From Trichobilharzia szidati (lineage: Eukaryota > Platyhelminthes > Trematoda > Strigeidida > Schistosomatidae): a DNA stretch of 64,000 nucleotides. A program made the translations under genes and the position numbers. The notes beneath the pieces are model-generated. The model did no database searches. It was not told where the DNA came from and was given only the letters and a program-made list of their open reading frames with translations. Location: assembly GCA_944472155.2 (NCBI GenBank), contig OX235271.1, forward strand, positions 126,051,329-126,115,328. The letters are read 5' to 3'. This document shows positions 1 through 11,500 of this stretch, piece after piece (within the stretch, counting starts at the first letter, position 1; each line of letters starts with the position of its first letter).

Positions 1-60
1 CTGATATGACAAACACTCCCATCTAGCTAGCAAGTACTACTCGTTTGTTAACCTCTTTGA

Positions 61-232
61 TGCGAGTCTCCACTATTCATGAATCCGATGTTTGTCGTAT
101 GCTAGGTGATTCGCATAAATAATATCTATCAGTGAGTAGTTTTGATTGATGATTAGGAGAGGAGTACAACCCTCGATCAGTGACTACGAATATTTCTCAC
201 CAAGTATCACAAATCTTCAAGGTTAGCTAGCT
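61..232 (+). repeat. Dispersed repeat block, copy 1 (partner 7276-7447)
   Basis: About 170 bp is almost identical to 7276-7447 in direct orientation, with only a handful of substitutions. The 60 bp to its left resemble 6120-6165, so the window begins inside a larger mosaic of repeat blocks shared with 5.7-7.5 kb. No coding sequence is recognisable. The stretch 233-560 that follows holds nothing I can identify. Confidence 0.85.
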
Positions 233-564
233 GACTTTTGTCAGAAATTCTCATGCGTGAGGAGGTCGTGAGGCACCAAATATAACGGCCTCCTTCATCA
301 ATAGATGAATAAAACAAGTGAGTATGCATGAAATCCAATTTTAGATTGCATTGTGTGAAGATAGTATTGTGGCGTCGTTGTTATGACACCAGGTGCTGAC
401 AATCTAGTAGATTGTTGACAGATGCAAAATGCAGTATTCAAAGCATCTTAAAAATTATCAGCTGTAAGCACGTCGAAAAGATGGAATGAGATAAATTTCA
501 GAATCATGCTTCCCTAATACTTTCTTTGTCTCTTTGAATACAAGCGGCTGGCTAGCTGTGAGCT

Positions 565-756
565 GAAGTCTAGAATACAATTCATAGCAGACATATGAAT
601 CAGGTGTAATTCAATTTATTCAAATGCACACTTTTGCATTGATGAGGACAAGTTGTTCTACTTGACTCCTGGATACAAACAACACTACTCTCGAGTGGAA
701 TAGAAGGAAATCAAAAGTAGTGTGCAAATAGTTGTCTACCCTTCCATGGTTCACCT
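565..756 (+). repeat. Dispersed repeat block without SINE (partner 5010-5393)
   Basis: The sequence from the 'catagcagacatatgaatc' stretch to the 'cttccatggttcacct' stretch recurs at 5010-5393 with few differences. The copy here lacks the roughly 195-bp SINE present in the other copy, so it represents the uninterrupted arrangement. Its right end coincides with the start of a possible LTR at 757. Confidence 0.85.
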
Positions 757-1202
757 TGTAGTGACCCGTTTTATTAATCATCATCGCAGTATACTTTCAT
801 TATGCAATTGTACTTTGATTTGTTTATTACTCTAAATCTTGCATGTTAACAATTGATACGTTTGTACTCGCTCGATTTTTAAATTGTTGATTGCTGCAAT
901 AATACACTATCGTATTCCTTCGCAAGTGCCTTTTGAATTACGTTGCGGATGTCGAGTAAAAGCAACGTTAGGGCACAATTGTAAACGCGAAGAAATACTA
1001 GAAGATACGTGTACTCTAGATCAGTCAAAACAGAGCAGCAATAAATTGGTGAGCCCTACGATAACTTGCTGACTCCGACGACGACGACTTTTGACCTCGA
1101 CGCGTTGTTACACTTGTTGGATTAATAAAACTTTAACCTTCGTGGATCTATATATTTATTAGATATTCCGAACTCATTCTTGTGTTTGCTCATAGCACAA
1201 CA
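757..1202 (+). mobile_element. Possible LTR of an LTR retrotransposon
   Basis: The repeat block ending at 756 is interrupted at a TG, starting TGTAGTGACCCG, whereas its partner continues with unrelated sequence at 5394. An AATAAA lies near 1123. The segment can be closed at a CA at 1201-1202, followed by AATTGGCGAGC, which resembles the spacing of an LTR end and a primer-binding site. A decayed gag lies downstream on the same strand at 3054-3790. No second LTR or target duplication is visible, so the right boundary is a guess. A 62-codon open frame at 884-1072 inside it matches nothing I know. Confidence 0.35.
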
Positions 1203-1288
1203 AATTGGCGAGCTCGCCATAGCTGATTGATGGACTACATCATTTCGAAGTATACACAGTGGAATAAGTCATCTTTGCCATCGCATTA

Positions 1289-2042
1289 ACTTTTATAACT
1301 TCATAACATTTGGATGTATAATTACTGATATTTCTGCTAAATGTACCTCCGGACCTGGCGGCACAGCGACTGCTATCCCAGTTCACCCTGATACTCAAGC
1401 AGCTGGCTGTTATGCAACACCTCAATTCCAATTCTCTGTCCTCAAGCTTCAGCATTGTCTACAGTTGTGCAAACACTCTTACAATGGTCTGCAACTCCAT
1501 TTACTCAAGCCGGTCCTACAGCTGTTCAATTACAACAGTTTACCCAATCACCTCAACAACAACAGATTCAAGCACAAGCTCATCAGTTACAACCAGCTCA
1601 ACAGCAAGCTTATATCCAACAACATCAGCAACAAGCAACAATGATGGCAACTGACGTCTCTGTCAGTGGTCAACCGTGTACTGTAGCTTCACGCTCCTAT
1701 GCTACTCCCCAGTTTATCATTCTGGCACCAGGAGCTCCATTAAAAGTCATGACTGTTGGTCCTAACGGTCAATTGATTCAAATCACTAGTTTACCACAGT
1801 TTATGCCAACTGCTCTTGTTGGAATGGTTATCAATCAACCAACTTCTACTCTCCAACCTCAGCAAACATCAATTCAAGTTACTCCTCAACGCCGAGTAAC
1901 AACACCCCAGCAACAACAACATGCTGACGGACGTTCACTTTCAACCGTATCAGCAGAAACAGCTACTGCTGCACTTTTCTCTGGCACAGCCATCTCTTCT
2001 TGTACAATTCCACTTGTACAACCAGCTTTCATGGAAATAGAG
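1289..2042 (+). pseudogene. Orphan Q-rich exon, possibly NF-YA-like, with internal frameshift
   Basis: An open frame from about 1289 to 1440 (GPGGTATAIPVHPDTQ near its middle) continues after a one- or two-base shift near 1437 in another frame to 2042. The second part is rich in Gln with QQQQ runs (about 1540-1640), then a hydrophobic stretch with IILAPGAPLKV and GQLIQI. The exon ends ...PAFMEIEG just before GAG|GTAACT, a good splice donor. Q-rich hydrophobic activation domains directly followed by an acidic 'E-E-PLYVNAKQYH' block are typical of NF-YA, which is why I suggest it; no DNA-binding exon is visible downstream. The frameshift, the absence of partner exons and the surrounding repeats suggest a partial gene duplicate. 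The identity is inference only. Confidence 0.35.
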
Positions 2043-2402
2043 GTAACTGAATGTTTACCCAAGTCATTTCCATACTACATTATTACGGTACTATTAACTG
2101 TATGTTAAGATATAAATCTATTCTATAACTCTTTACAATAACAACCTCATTATCGAAAACTGACAATTCACTGGTTAACTACCACGAATTTTCTCACTTA
2201 TGACAATAATTTATATGCTCATATTCAACATTAAGTAAAGAGAGGGAGCAGTCCACTTTGTACCATCTCCTATGAAAACCACTCAGTTTACGATTGCATG
2301 TAATGTGATGGAAAATTGACCTGAGAACTAATCACAAGTATTGATTTTAGTCCAGTTGATCTACTATTTAACAAATCAGGTCTCACATACTGTATCATCA
2401 AT

Positions 2403-2428
2403 ACACACGCACGCACACACACACACAC
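2403..2428. repeat. (CA)n microsatellite
   Basis: A short imperfect CA/GCAC run inside the inverted repeat block. The homologous position near 5885 has no such run, so it expanded in this copy or collapsed in the other. Confidence 0.9.
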
Positions 2429-2585
2429 TAGGCTTGTTTGTGAGTAGCTAATCCTAATTCACTTGATTAATCTCAGGTGAGCACGTCCATTCAGAAATAT
2501 GAAGCTTTCTTTCTTACTGAAACAAACCCACTAGTTGAACAAGTAAGCATCATTCAAGTAAATGAAGACAACTTATATTTATATT

Positions 2586-2763
2586 TTTGACTACAGCTTT
2601 ATGCCACACCCTATTTTCAGTACAAGTATGGGATTTTCAGCATGGATATCGGTAGCCCAAATTTTGCAGGCCGACCATAGATTTCGGGTGTCCTTCGGCG
2701 TGGGCTCGAACCCCGGAGCATGTGCATGGTCGGCGAGCCTCCTAACCGCTATGCCACTGACGA
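2586..2763 (-). mobile_element. tRNA-derived SINE (Sm-alpha-like), copy 1
   Basis: Read on the minus strand, it starts with a tRNA-like head: an A-box-like GTGGCATAGCGGTTAGGAG and a B box GGTTCGAGCCC about 35 bp further on. A body and a short T-rich end (plus strand left side) follow. It is about 75-80% identical to 5055-5250. It sits in a repeat block whose inverted partner (5690-5800) lacks it, so it is an insertion. Internal Pol III promoter boxes are visible, but the anticodon arm is not that of a functional tRNA. Confidence 0.8.
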
Positions 2764-3053
2764 TTTTTACTCATCATCAGCTGATAATATCAGTGAAACA
2801 CAAGCCACAATGTAAGGATAACACCTTGGGAATTTGGTGATTATTTCTTCATTCGAAATGTTTTTGTGACTATCAGTTTTTATGGCTGTATATTTTCTTG
2901 CTCACTGTAGTATATTTATATATTTTTTATGATAATTTGAATTTATTCCGCGAAATACAGGTTCGTTTAATTTTCCATCTGTGTTGTTGATCTATTTCTT
3001 TCAATTCGGTCTTTGCGATATACTACTATTGCAATTAATTATAACGTTTTCGC

Positions 3054-3790
3054 GTGGAAATGGAATTAAATAATCTTGGAGTGTTTCCTATGAATGATTC
3101 ACCGCAGGAAATCACCGATTATGTTGATTACTTCGACGCATATTGCATGTCGAGGAATGTTGGGGATGACAAAATTTCGCCTCTTTTTATTACTGCTGTG
3201 AGAATTGATGCGTACATCCTAGTGAAAACTCAGTCATTTATTAGATAAACAAATTTCTCTGTCATATGATAACCCTCGTGGACTTCTAACAGATCATTTC
3301 CATAAAAAAACTTTCGTAACATGAGAGAGGGCTCAGTTCAACAAACTTGTTCGTGCTCCTAATCAAGAGATTCGAGCTCTAGATACAAGCTTAGAAGTGC
3401 AATTTCGGGGATCAGCTCCATTCTCAACTACGTGATCGGTTAATTACTGGGATCAATATTCCGAATATAGAGAAAGAGCTGGTTCAGATACCTTCCTGAA
3501 TCTTTCAAGCTGCTAATGATTTATTCATTGCATATTAAGATGTCAACAGTGAATAGCCAGCTCCCACTGCGTCGGTGTCTGATATCATGCTGTCCAAATT
3601 TGATAGTGCAAGTGTTCATAAAACGAAATCGAAACTGTCATCCACATGCGACGGAATACAGACAGAAAGCAAAAATATCAAACCGTGTATTTCACATAGA
3701 AAGATTCATCTATGATGCACTTCCGGTTTTTGGGTTGCCGAATGCCATAAATGTGGTAAAACTGAGCACATGAAGTATGTTTTCAGGATT
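3054..3790 (+). pseudogene. Decayed retrotransposon gag with broken zinc knuckle
   Basis: A 64-codon frame starts at 3054 and has the gag pattern of an acidic 'YVDYFDAYC' helix followed by 'SPLFITAVRIDAYIL'. After a stop at 3246 the similarity to a gag continues in shifted frames ('LLTDHFHKKTF', 'AQFNKLVRAPNQ') to about 3480. At 3733-3775 a CCHC-type knuckle is visible as C-H-K-C-G-K-T-E-H-M-K-Y-V, with the last Cys replaced by Val. Several stops and frame changes make it non-functional. A protease or polymerase cannot be recognised before the repeats at 5 kb. It may belong with the LTR-like segment at 757-1202. Confidence 0.6.
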
Positions 3791-5009
3791 TCGAACACTT
3801 ATGCTACTCAGAATTCTCGTGATTCTCCCAATTTGTCCAGTGAAGTGCAGTCAAAGTTTCTTTCAACTTTCCACAGCGTCTCCACTTCTTTGAGTTTGAG
3901 ATGAAGTCAATTTGCTTTTTGGTTCGCCCACCTAGTAACACTCATGTAGCCTTACATACCTTCGTGTGCTTTTATACTCTGCCCCTGATCACTGGTTCAT
4001 TGAAGGTAGTGAATTCATCGAAGAGTTCTCCTTCTCCATTCATTTATTCAGGTGCTTATCGACACACAGTGAGTTCTCTTCTTCTGTTGTCTGGTCATGC
4101 TTTGGCGTTCATGTTGCCCATTAGAATTTTAATTTCACCCACTGGAGTATTGTTCATTGTCGCCTGTGATTGCCTTTAGAACTCTTTCTTCTCAACACTC
4201 GCTTTGTTTGTGAGTGTATAGCATTGTATAACTCACTCTCTTCGGTTTTGAGTGAAATCAAACAGTTATTATCCCGGGTGAGATCGCCTCCCAATGTATC
4301 CGGGCCTTCGTTTCCGTTGGTAAGATCATAATAGCCACGCCCTCGATTCGCTCAAGGTTGCCTTCTCAGTTAACGGATTGGATCACTAACTCTCGCGTCA
4401 TAATTTTGTTAGTCCACTCTCATTACATCTGCTCTCACGTATTCTCAGTACTTCATTACCATATCTTTTATTAGCAATCTGAGCGGCTTTGCCAGTCTCA
4501 TACATAAGGCGGACGTTCCATGCCCCACGCATACTTTCTCTTTCGTCACAAGGAGACTCATCGTACTTAAGTTTCTGTAGCAGTTTTGTTTACGGGGTAG
4601 GGTTGCTAGCCTCAAAGCTGAGAAGGGCGTTGCTGTATAGAGATGTAAGTTATAGAGGAACGACTTTTCAAGTTTCTACCTTTAGAATCAGAAAATTAAG
4701 AAGCAAAGCAATCGGAACAACAACAAAAATCACAGCAAGGAAGGCAGCGGAAATAACACCTACAAAACCCGTCATAAAAATTACCACTGGTAAAGACGAT
4801 TACCAAAGGATCCATGTTGGAAAGTAAACCAAATAAACAATCAATGTAAAATTTACCAGAAAAACAAACAAACAAGGAAATGTAAAGTTTCGAGTTGTGA
4901 AGCAATTCTTAAAATACATAAGCCATTACACTGACACAAAGGCGCGGAAAGATGTTGAAGAGTACTTTCAACATCCTTCCGAAAATCATCAAGTGTAAAG
5001 ATTAAATTA
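3791..5009. other. Unassigned stretch, probably retroelement-derived
   Basis: No recognisable domain. Open frames at 3901-4179 and 4489-4827 lack family motifs and have no splice context. The left part follows the gag remnant directly and could be its decayed continuation. Confidence 0.4.
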
Positions 5010-5393
5010 CAGTCCAGAATAAAATACATAGCAGACATATGAATCAGGTGTAATTTTATTTTTTTTTTTTTTTTTTGATTTACAGCTTGATTTCCACACT
5101 GTATTTTCAGTACAAGTGTGGAATTTTCAGCATGGATATCGGTTGCCCAAATTCAGGCATACCATAGATATCGGGTGTGCGCCGGTAGGGGATCGAACCC
5201 CGAACCATGTGCATGGTTGGCGAGAGTCCCAACCGCTGTGCCACCGACGCACACTATTCAAATGCACACTTTTGCATTGATGAGGACAAGTTGTTCTACT
5301 TGACTCCTGGATACAAACAACACTACTATCGAGTGGAATAGAAGGAAGTCAAAGGTAGTGTGCAAATAGTTGTCTACCCTTCCATGGTTCACC
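5010..5393 (+). repeat. Dispersed repeat block interrupted by a SINE (partner 565-756)
   Basis: Left part 5010-5054 and right part 5251-5393 align to 565-756. Between them lies a SINE. The right end, 'cttccatggttcacct', continues into sequence not shared with the partner. Confidence 0.85.
5055..5250 (-). mobile_element. tRNA-derived SINE (Sm-alpha-like), copy 2, with poly(A) tail
   Basis: The plus-strand left end is a T run of about 25 (5052-5076), the poly(A) tail of a minus-strand element. The right end carries an A-box-like GTGGCACAGCGGTTGGGAC and a B box GGTTCGATCCC. The body matches 2586-2763. The empty counterpart at about 610-620 shows where the insertion happened. The intact boxes and long tail suggest it is younger than copy 1. 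Confidence 0.85.
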
Positions 5394-5431
5394 TCACCCT
5401 CGTCCTTTATCTATCTATATTCTTGTATGCG

Positions 5432-5642
5432 TCAAGCCCTCGTGGTTTCATTCTGCCTTCCAAGATCCACTAGTTAGTTAGTTAGATTTTCTTCTCTCAA
5501 ATTAAAACTAATACTACTATTATCATTAGCATTATTTTTATTATGAATATTGGGATTGTTGGAGTCGATTTTCTAGACACTGGATCTGCTTTTCGGTTAC
5601 TAAAAGGCTTATCTAAAGCCCAATGACTTTGGAAGAATATCT
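5432..5642 (+). repeat. Dispersed repeat, copy 1 (partner 23380-23590)
   Basis: About 211 bp is nearly identical to 23380-23590 in direct orientation, with very few substitutions. Both ends are sharp. No coding potential is seen. Confidence 0.85.
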
Positions 5643-5689
5643 CTAGTGTAGCATTACTCTACACCTTTCCAGCTTCTTATCGTTACCGG

Positions 5690-6130
5690 GTGGCTTGTGT
5701 TTCACTCATATTATCAGCTGATGATGAGTATAAATCAAACTGTTTTCACATACTTGTATGATGCATACTTGTTCAACTAGTGGGTTTGTTTCAGTAAGAA
5801 AGAAAGCTTCATATTTCTGAATGGACGTGCTCACCTGAGATTAATCAAGTGAATTAGGCTTAGCAACTCACAAACAAGCTTAGTGTGTCAGTGTATGGAT
5901 GATATAGTATGTGAGACCCGATTTGTTAAATAGTAGGTCAACTTGACTAAAATCAATACTTGTGATTAGTTCTCAGGTCAATTTTCCATCACATTACATG
6001 CAATCGAAAACTGACAATTCACTGGTTAACTACCACGAATTTTCTCACTTATGACAATAATTTATATACTCACATTCAACATTATACAAAGAGAGCGAGA
6101 CACTCCACTCTTCACCATCTGCTGTGACAA
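5690..6130 (+). repeat. Repeat blocks A and B in uninterrupted order
   Basis: Block A (5690-6003) and block B (6004-6130) are contiguous here. In the partner at 2153-2820 block B precedes an inverted block A. The right end resembles the first 45 bases of the window. The following 6131-6880 contains nothing I recognise apart from short simple repeats (AACT near 6690). Confidence 0.75.
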
Positions 6131-6880
6131 TCACTCGCATCTGGCTAGCAAGCACTACTCCTTGATGTGCGTTGTATACAACTACTCGGCTCAATCCCTC
6201 ATTAGTGTGTAGCCACTTGGATTTATCCTTTTTTTTTATTTACAAGTTGTGCTATTGAAGAGATGACATGTAGTTTACACTCAATAATCTCGGCTTCTCA
6301 AGGAAGAAGCAGTGGTGGGAATTGCGAGGTAGTTTGAGAATTATAAATGTGATTCCTAGACACAGCCTCAAAGTCAACCAATATTTAGATTTGTTCTGCA
6401 GAAAAGTGTGATATGCATGCTAGTGTTTTGTCACCACACACATTCTCAGTGCTTATGAACATACCTGTCGTGTTTCTGAAAAGACAGGTACTCATTCATG
6501 CAATGGTGTGTGGGTGGATTGTTGGAGACAGTCTACAAGAAGCCGTGTTTCCAATACACCTTGTACTGACCATGACGATTATGCAATTGTGGTGAGAGCT
6601 ATCTGTTAGCCAAAATTGCTATACAGCAATTTACGTCAATGTTTACGTCCCAAATCTTGGTCATGAGTGAAACAAGAACAAAAACTAACTAACTAACTCA
6701 GCAACTAATCACAGAAGACTATGCGTGGGCGGATACGATTCGCAGATATGTGGTCTGACATAGAAAGAAACGGCCACAGAGAGATGATCGAATAAATTTC
6801 GGGGAGAAAACAACCAATCAGAAGACGCTGTTTCCCTGCTAAAAATAACATATAATAATGTACATGAAAATCTATAAATA

Positions 6881-6943
6881 CCTGTTGATTTTCTCAATAA
6901 ACGATCTATTGCCTGGCCCTTCTCTTCTTTCGTCACACAATGA
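6881..6943 (+). repeat. 63-bp motif with AATAAA, repeated at 7473-7535
   Basis: The segment beginning CCTGTTGATTTTCTCAATAAA and ending at CACACAATGA recurs 590 bp downstream with a few changes. Upstream of the first copy lies a TATAAATA (6872-6879). The arrangement of TATA box, then AATAAA, then CACACA resembles the core of an LTR, but no LTR partner or internal domain can be shown. An open frame starting at 6940 has no recognisable domain. Confidence 0.45.
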
Positions 6944-7275
6944 GCTCCAATTCACCTAATTCTCGCCGTCTATGTCAACTCACTACGCCTACTGATATTT
7001 TGAAACGAGTGTATGTTGAAGTCGGAGTATTTGTTACTGTCACTGGTGAGATGAGAAGGCCAGAGCTGTCGAAGTTACCACTGGCGAGAGAACTGATACG
7101 TTCACTCATCCACACATTAATTCTCCACATACACACATAAGCGAGGATTTCACCATCGGTTCATTGGAATATTAGAAGTATTGCTATGATCCGCTTGATC
7201 ACCACCTGAGTTCATCAGAATTGATAATAAATTTATGTATCAGTTCAGCGATGACTCGTTTCTGAATCAGTTTAA

Positions 7276-7447
7276 TGCGAGTCTCCACTATTCATGAATC
7301 TGATGTTTGTCGTATGCTAGGTGGTTCGCATAAATAATATCTATCAGTGAGTAGTTTTGATTGATGATTAGGAGAGGAGTACAACCCTCGATCAGTGACT
7401 ACGAATATTTCTCACCAAGTATCACAAATCTTCGAGGTCAGCTAGCT
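7276..7447 (+). repeat. Dispersed repeat block, copy 2 (partner 61-232)
   Basis: This is the direct-orientation partner of 61-232. A shorter, diverged trace of the 'ctaggtggttcgcat' part also occurs near 18975. Confidence 0.85.
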
Positions 7448-7539
7448 AATATTATCAGAAAAATAGATATATGCCTGTTGATTTTCTCAATAAATGGTCT
7501 ATTGCCTGGCCTTTCTCTTATGTCGGTACACAATGAACT

Positions 7540-8530
7540 CACTCATCAACTTATTTCTCCTCATATCCACATGAACGGTGCATTCACCATTGATTTTTGA
7601 GATGATACTTTGAGTACACGTCGCTATATTTGTGGAATATTATTTGGACCAGGTGTTTTTCATTTCAGTTTATCTCTACACCCTACGACTTGGGATAACT
7701 TGTGAGAGATGTATGTCTTATTCGGTTTATATGTTACTGTATTTCGTGTGCAAGCATCCTGACTCCTTCGAAGTTAAAACACGCAGGCGAATTCACCTTT
7801 TTAATTATCAAGTTACGCTGTTTCAATACACACACATAACCAACCATTTCTTCACTGGTCTATTTCAGTATTAGACGCAAACACATCACCACTGGACCGT
7901 GAAGGCATTTCAAGTTCAGTCAGTGAATTCCAGAAATCCTACTTTCTTCAAATCTTGTCAATTAAGAAAAGTGTAAGGTTCCTGAATGTCACTCAGATTG
8001 AAAGTTATCCTCAAAGTTATATTTATTTCCAGCTATATAAAAAAACATCGAACTCATACTGATTATTATCGGTTCCCTGAAGACAGTCATCACGCGTATA
8101 TGAATAGACACTTTTAAGCATATTTATTGCTATTGCATGACAATCTGAAATCTGACTGTTCGGTAGTGACGTTTACGTATAGTTGTACAATTAGAACTTT
8201 GATTAATCAATGTTCTCATCAGTCATTTGTCACACATAACACCATCGCACAACTTTTTACTTCCCTATGAAAATATGAAATCTTTATACGAAATCCGTCA
8301 ACTCGACAAAATAATGAGGCTGTAACATTCAAAAGAACACAGTATTTTATGAATAAAAACGTTATTTACTGAATTGTTTACAGTATTCATCTTGAGGCAT
8401 CAATTCAGTACAAGGTTTTGCATTCTACACAGAAAAGAGTGAAGTAACAATCACACAACTGACACAAATAGCACAATTTTATCAATAACCTCGAGTCAGA
8501 TAAACATTAGTTGAAAGGCTCCTCAGCACA
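7540..8530. other. Intergenic, 3' flank of the carbonyl reductase gene
   Basis: No domain-bearing frame. On the minus strand this is the 3' side of the carbonyl reductase gene. A variant polyadenylation signal AGTAAA lies about 160 bp after its stop codon, but a canonical AATAAA in the correct place is not seen. Confidence 0.5.
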
Positions 8531-11500
8531 TCACTTGCGCCAATTGACCACTTTCCTTTCGTAGACAAATTGGTTAATCGGTTCTTTAACTCCAATTGGT
8601 AATGTGGACAAGTAAAACGGCGTATCAGCTCCTAAAATAACCAGAAACATAATTGGGTGTTTATGCTATACCAACAATAAATTATCACACTATTTAGTAG
8701 CAAAGCAGTTTATTAGAATAACAGTCGGTGAGATCTGTTTTGGATAAAACAGTACTTAAAAAAGGATATGTACAGTTCAGTGGAAAATAGGAATGAGGTT
8801 AAACTGTGCTGGAGAAAAACGTAGAGTCTGAATGAGGAGAAGCTAGACACAGTAAACAGTGAACCCATGAGACGTATGTAACTGCAGTCTACTAACTACC
8901 GACCATCACGGCTGGAATAGACAAACTCATCATTCCTCAACGAAATTAATGCTTATGACGTTTATTGAAGATGACATACTGTCTCTAAGCCAATAGTCTT
9001 TGAATAAGTGAAACATGTCGGATAACTATCCAACTCTGGTTCACTTAAGTATGCAAGTATACTTAACTTCCAATACCTCCACGTTCTGACCTACTTGGCT
9101 TCGTCACAGACCTATTAATAAATCATTGTTTTGGGAACTTACAAAACCGAAGGTCAACTCGAACTCCCAACGATCAAATAATTGGACATGACGATGAACA
9201 ATACCCATTTGAGTAGTTAGACGTCTTCATATTTATATTGCAGTGAAAACTGTGGTATCTCTTGTCTGTATTTTATTTATAGATAGCGATTTGATCTAGT
9301 ATGCTTGGATAGACTGTTATCGTAATAAATTATTAAGTTACTCACTTTATTTCAAGATTTTCTTACTACATTTTTGCGTGTAACTAGCATTACAATCTCG
9401 CGTTAAGCATTTTATTTAACCAGCTAAATGTTTACATCAGTATGTACATCACCAGGTCCCTATTTACTGATAAATAAATAAACAAATAAGAATTCTCAGA
9501 TATTCAACATTTGCAACCTGTGTAACAGAAGTAACTTAAGTGTTACGCACACTACTGGGAGAATAAGTGATTTACATACTTAACTATTTGATATTTTCTC
9601 AATAGAAAACCTGACAACAGAACTGGTTTCATGCGTGCGGAACTCAAGAAACATTCCTTCTCAAATAACTGCAATGACACACAGTTATTCACTCACTCGA
9701 AACTATAGTCAGAAACACGAATTTCCGATTTAAAATACAAGATCATAAGCAACTCGATAATTGCAGCATATTGTGGTCAGTGTATTACTTGATTAAATCC
9801 GATAACCGAATGCTCGCATGAAACACATACTGAGTGAGCCTAAAACGTCCCAATACACAGTAACCAATGAAGCAGTTACAGCAAATAAACCAAACTGGAT
9901 GCGGGAATCTCTAGTCAAACCGGTCCAAAAGAGGCTAAGTAGAATTTCTACATTCGTGACTACCAATGGCTTTGAACACTAACCACAAACACCTCTTCAT
10001 TGGGTGTCAGCGCAATTCTCGAACAAAATTATTGCCTCAGTATTTATAGCTCAAGAAAATCTAGAGGAAAGTTAGTTCGCATGGAGGATTTCATCATGAG
10101 CTGACATCAGTTAGAGAACCACTTGAAAGTTAGTTCGTCTCAGCAGTAACTGTCACTGTTGTTCACTTTAGGTTTTCATGGCTATATGAGTTTTCCCAAC
10201 TACAGATAAAGTAATTATAACACTTTTGATACTTTGCATGTCAGCTCCAGTGGGTCATTTCAATTTGAAACGGTACACAGTGGTGCGAAAATCTGTTGTA
10301 ATTCATTTGAGATACTGAGATACCATGCCTCCAGATAAATATTAATTATGAAGACTAACTTTTGTTCTTGATAAACAAAACGTTCCAGAAAGTAAATCGT
10401 TACATACAGACTTACCCTCATCAGTTGTTTTCACTCCTTTGTGACTAGTCATATCGGTATCAACATAACCAGGGCAACACTGTCAAATTCACAAAACAAA
10501 GAGGAATAAAGTAAAGAATTTCCAGTGTGTGGAAATATAGAGAAGATAACGTAGTACAGAGGTTTAGCTACTTCCTAGTTACCTTAGAGTGAGCACTTTG
10601 TGAACACAGTAGCATATTACAAAGTCCAGCACAAACTATCACTACGAATATCGGATACATTTCGGATTTACTGTAGTGATTGACTATTTCTATTACTGTA
10701 TTGTTTAAATGTCTGTTAGTGTTTGTTTCTCTTTACTGCAAAAACATAAATATCAATTTCGGATTCCGGTCCTCACCGTATTGTTCTCAGACAAACTGGT
10801 ATTCGGCCATTGAAGATTACAATTACAAAGTATCGCATTTACACATACGGGCACAAATGAACATCTAATTCAAACTAGAAAGAGTAACACATAAACTGCA
10901 TCACGAAAGTGAGAACAAAATCATGAGTCTTTTACAATTCTGCAGATATGTACCACGAATTGCACAACAAAACTCAGAACTTTGTCGAAGCACCTGTAAA
11001 ATAGGCACCGACAATGAGTCAAAGTGATAAGGTTTCAGTCATCTTTTTATACTTACTACACTTCCCACACCATTGTTCTTGTTAATATTGACTACTCTAC
11101 GCTCACAAAAGACACACTGAACAGTATCCAACTAAAAACTACTTCAAGGGCCATGTGCCCTTTTAACTTCCCTATATGATCAAGATTAAAGAAAAGGTGA
11201 CTCCCGCTTTATGATACCATATTTACGACAGGTGACGTGAGAAAACAAAACGTGTGCATGAATTAACTTCCTCCACTACATAGTCGCTTAGGCTAAATTT
11301 CGAAGGAATTATTTATGCATTACAAATCATATTGTGGCAGCAAATATTTTGCATCCTTATAACTCATACGTTGCAGTAAGCCTATCCAAGGCTGATTTAA
11401 GCATCAGTTAACGTATACAGTACAAATGTTGAAAAATAAGACTCCTGCTTTTAAAACATTAAGTGTACATAATAATAAATTAAAAGCATCTGTTACATGA

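Larger units (their letters stand above)
2153..2820 (+). repeat. Rearranged repeat: direct block plus inverted block
   Basis: 2153-2278 matches 6004-6130 in direct orientation, while 2279-2585 plus 2764-2815 matches 5690-6003 in reverse complement. The junction near 2279 falls at the sequence CGATTGCATG, whose complement starts the boundary in the other copy. One of the two blocks has therefore been inverted relative to the other. A SINE (2586-2763) interrupts the inverted block. Confidence 0.75.

Noticed and set aside
2680..2763. tRNA gene on the minus strand (also 5160-5250)
   Set aside because: A and B boxes are present, but the cloverleaf arms and anticodon are not. Both copies carry a SINE body, and one has a poly(A) tail.
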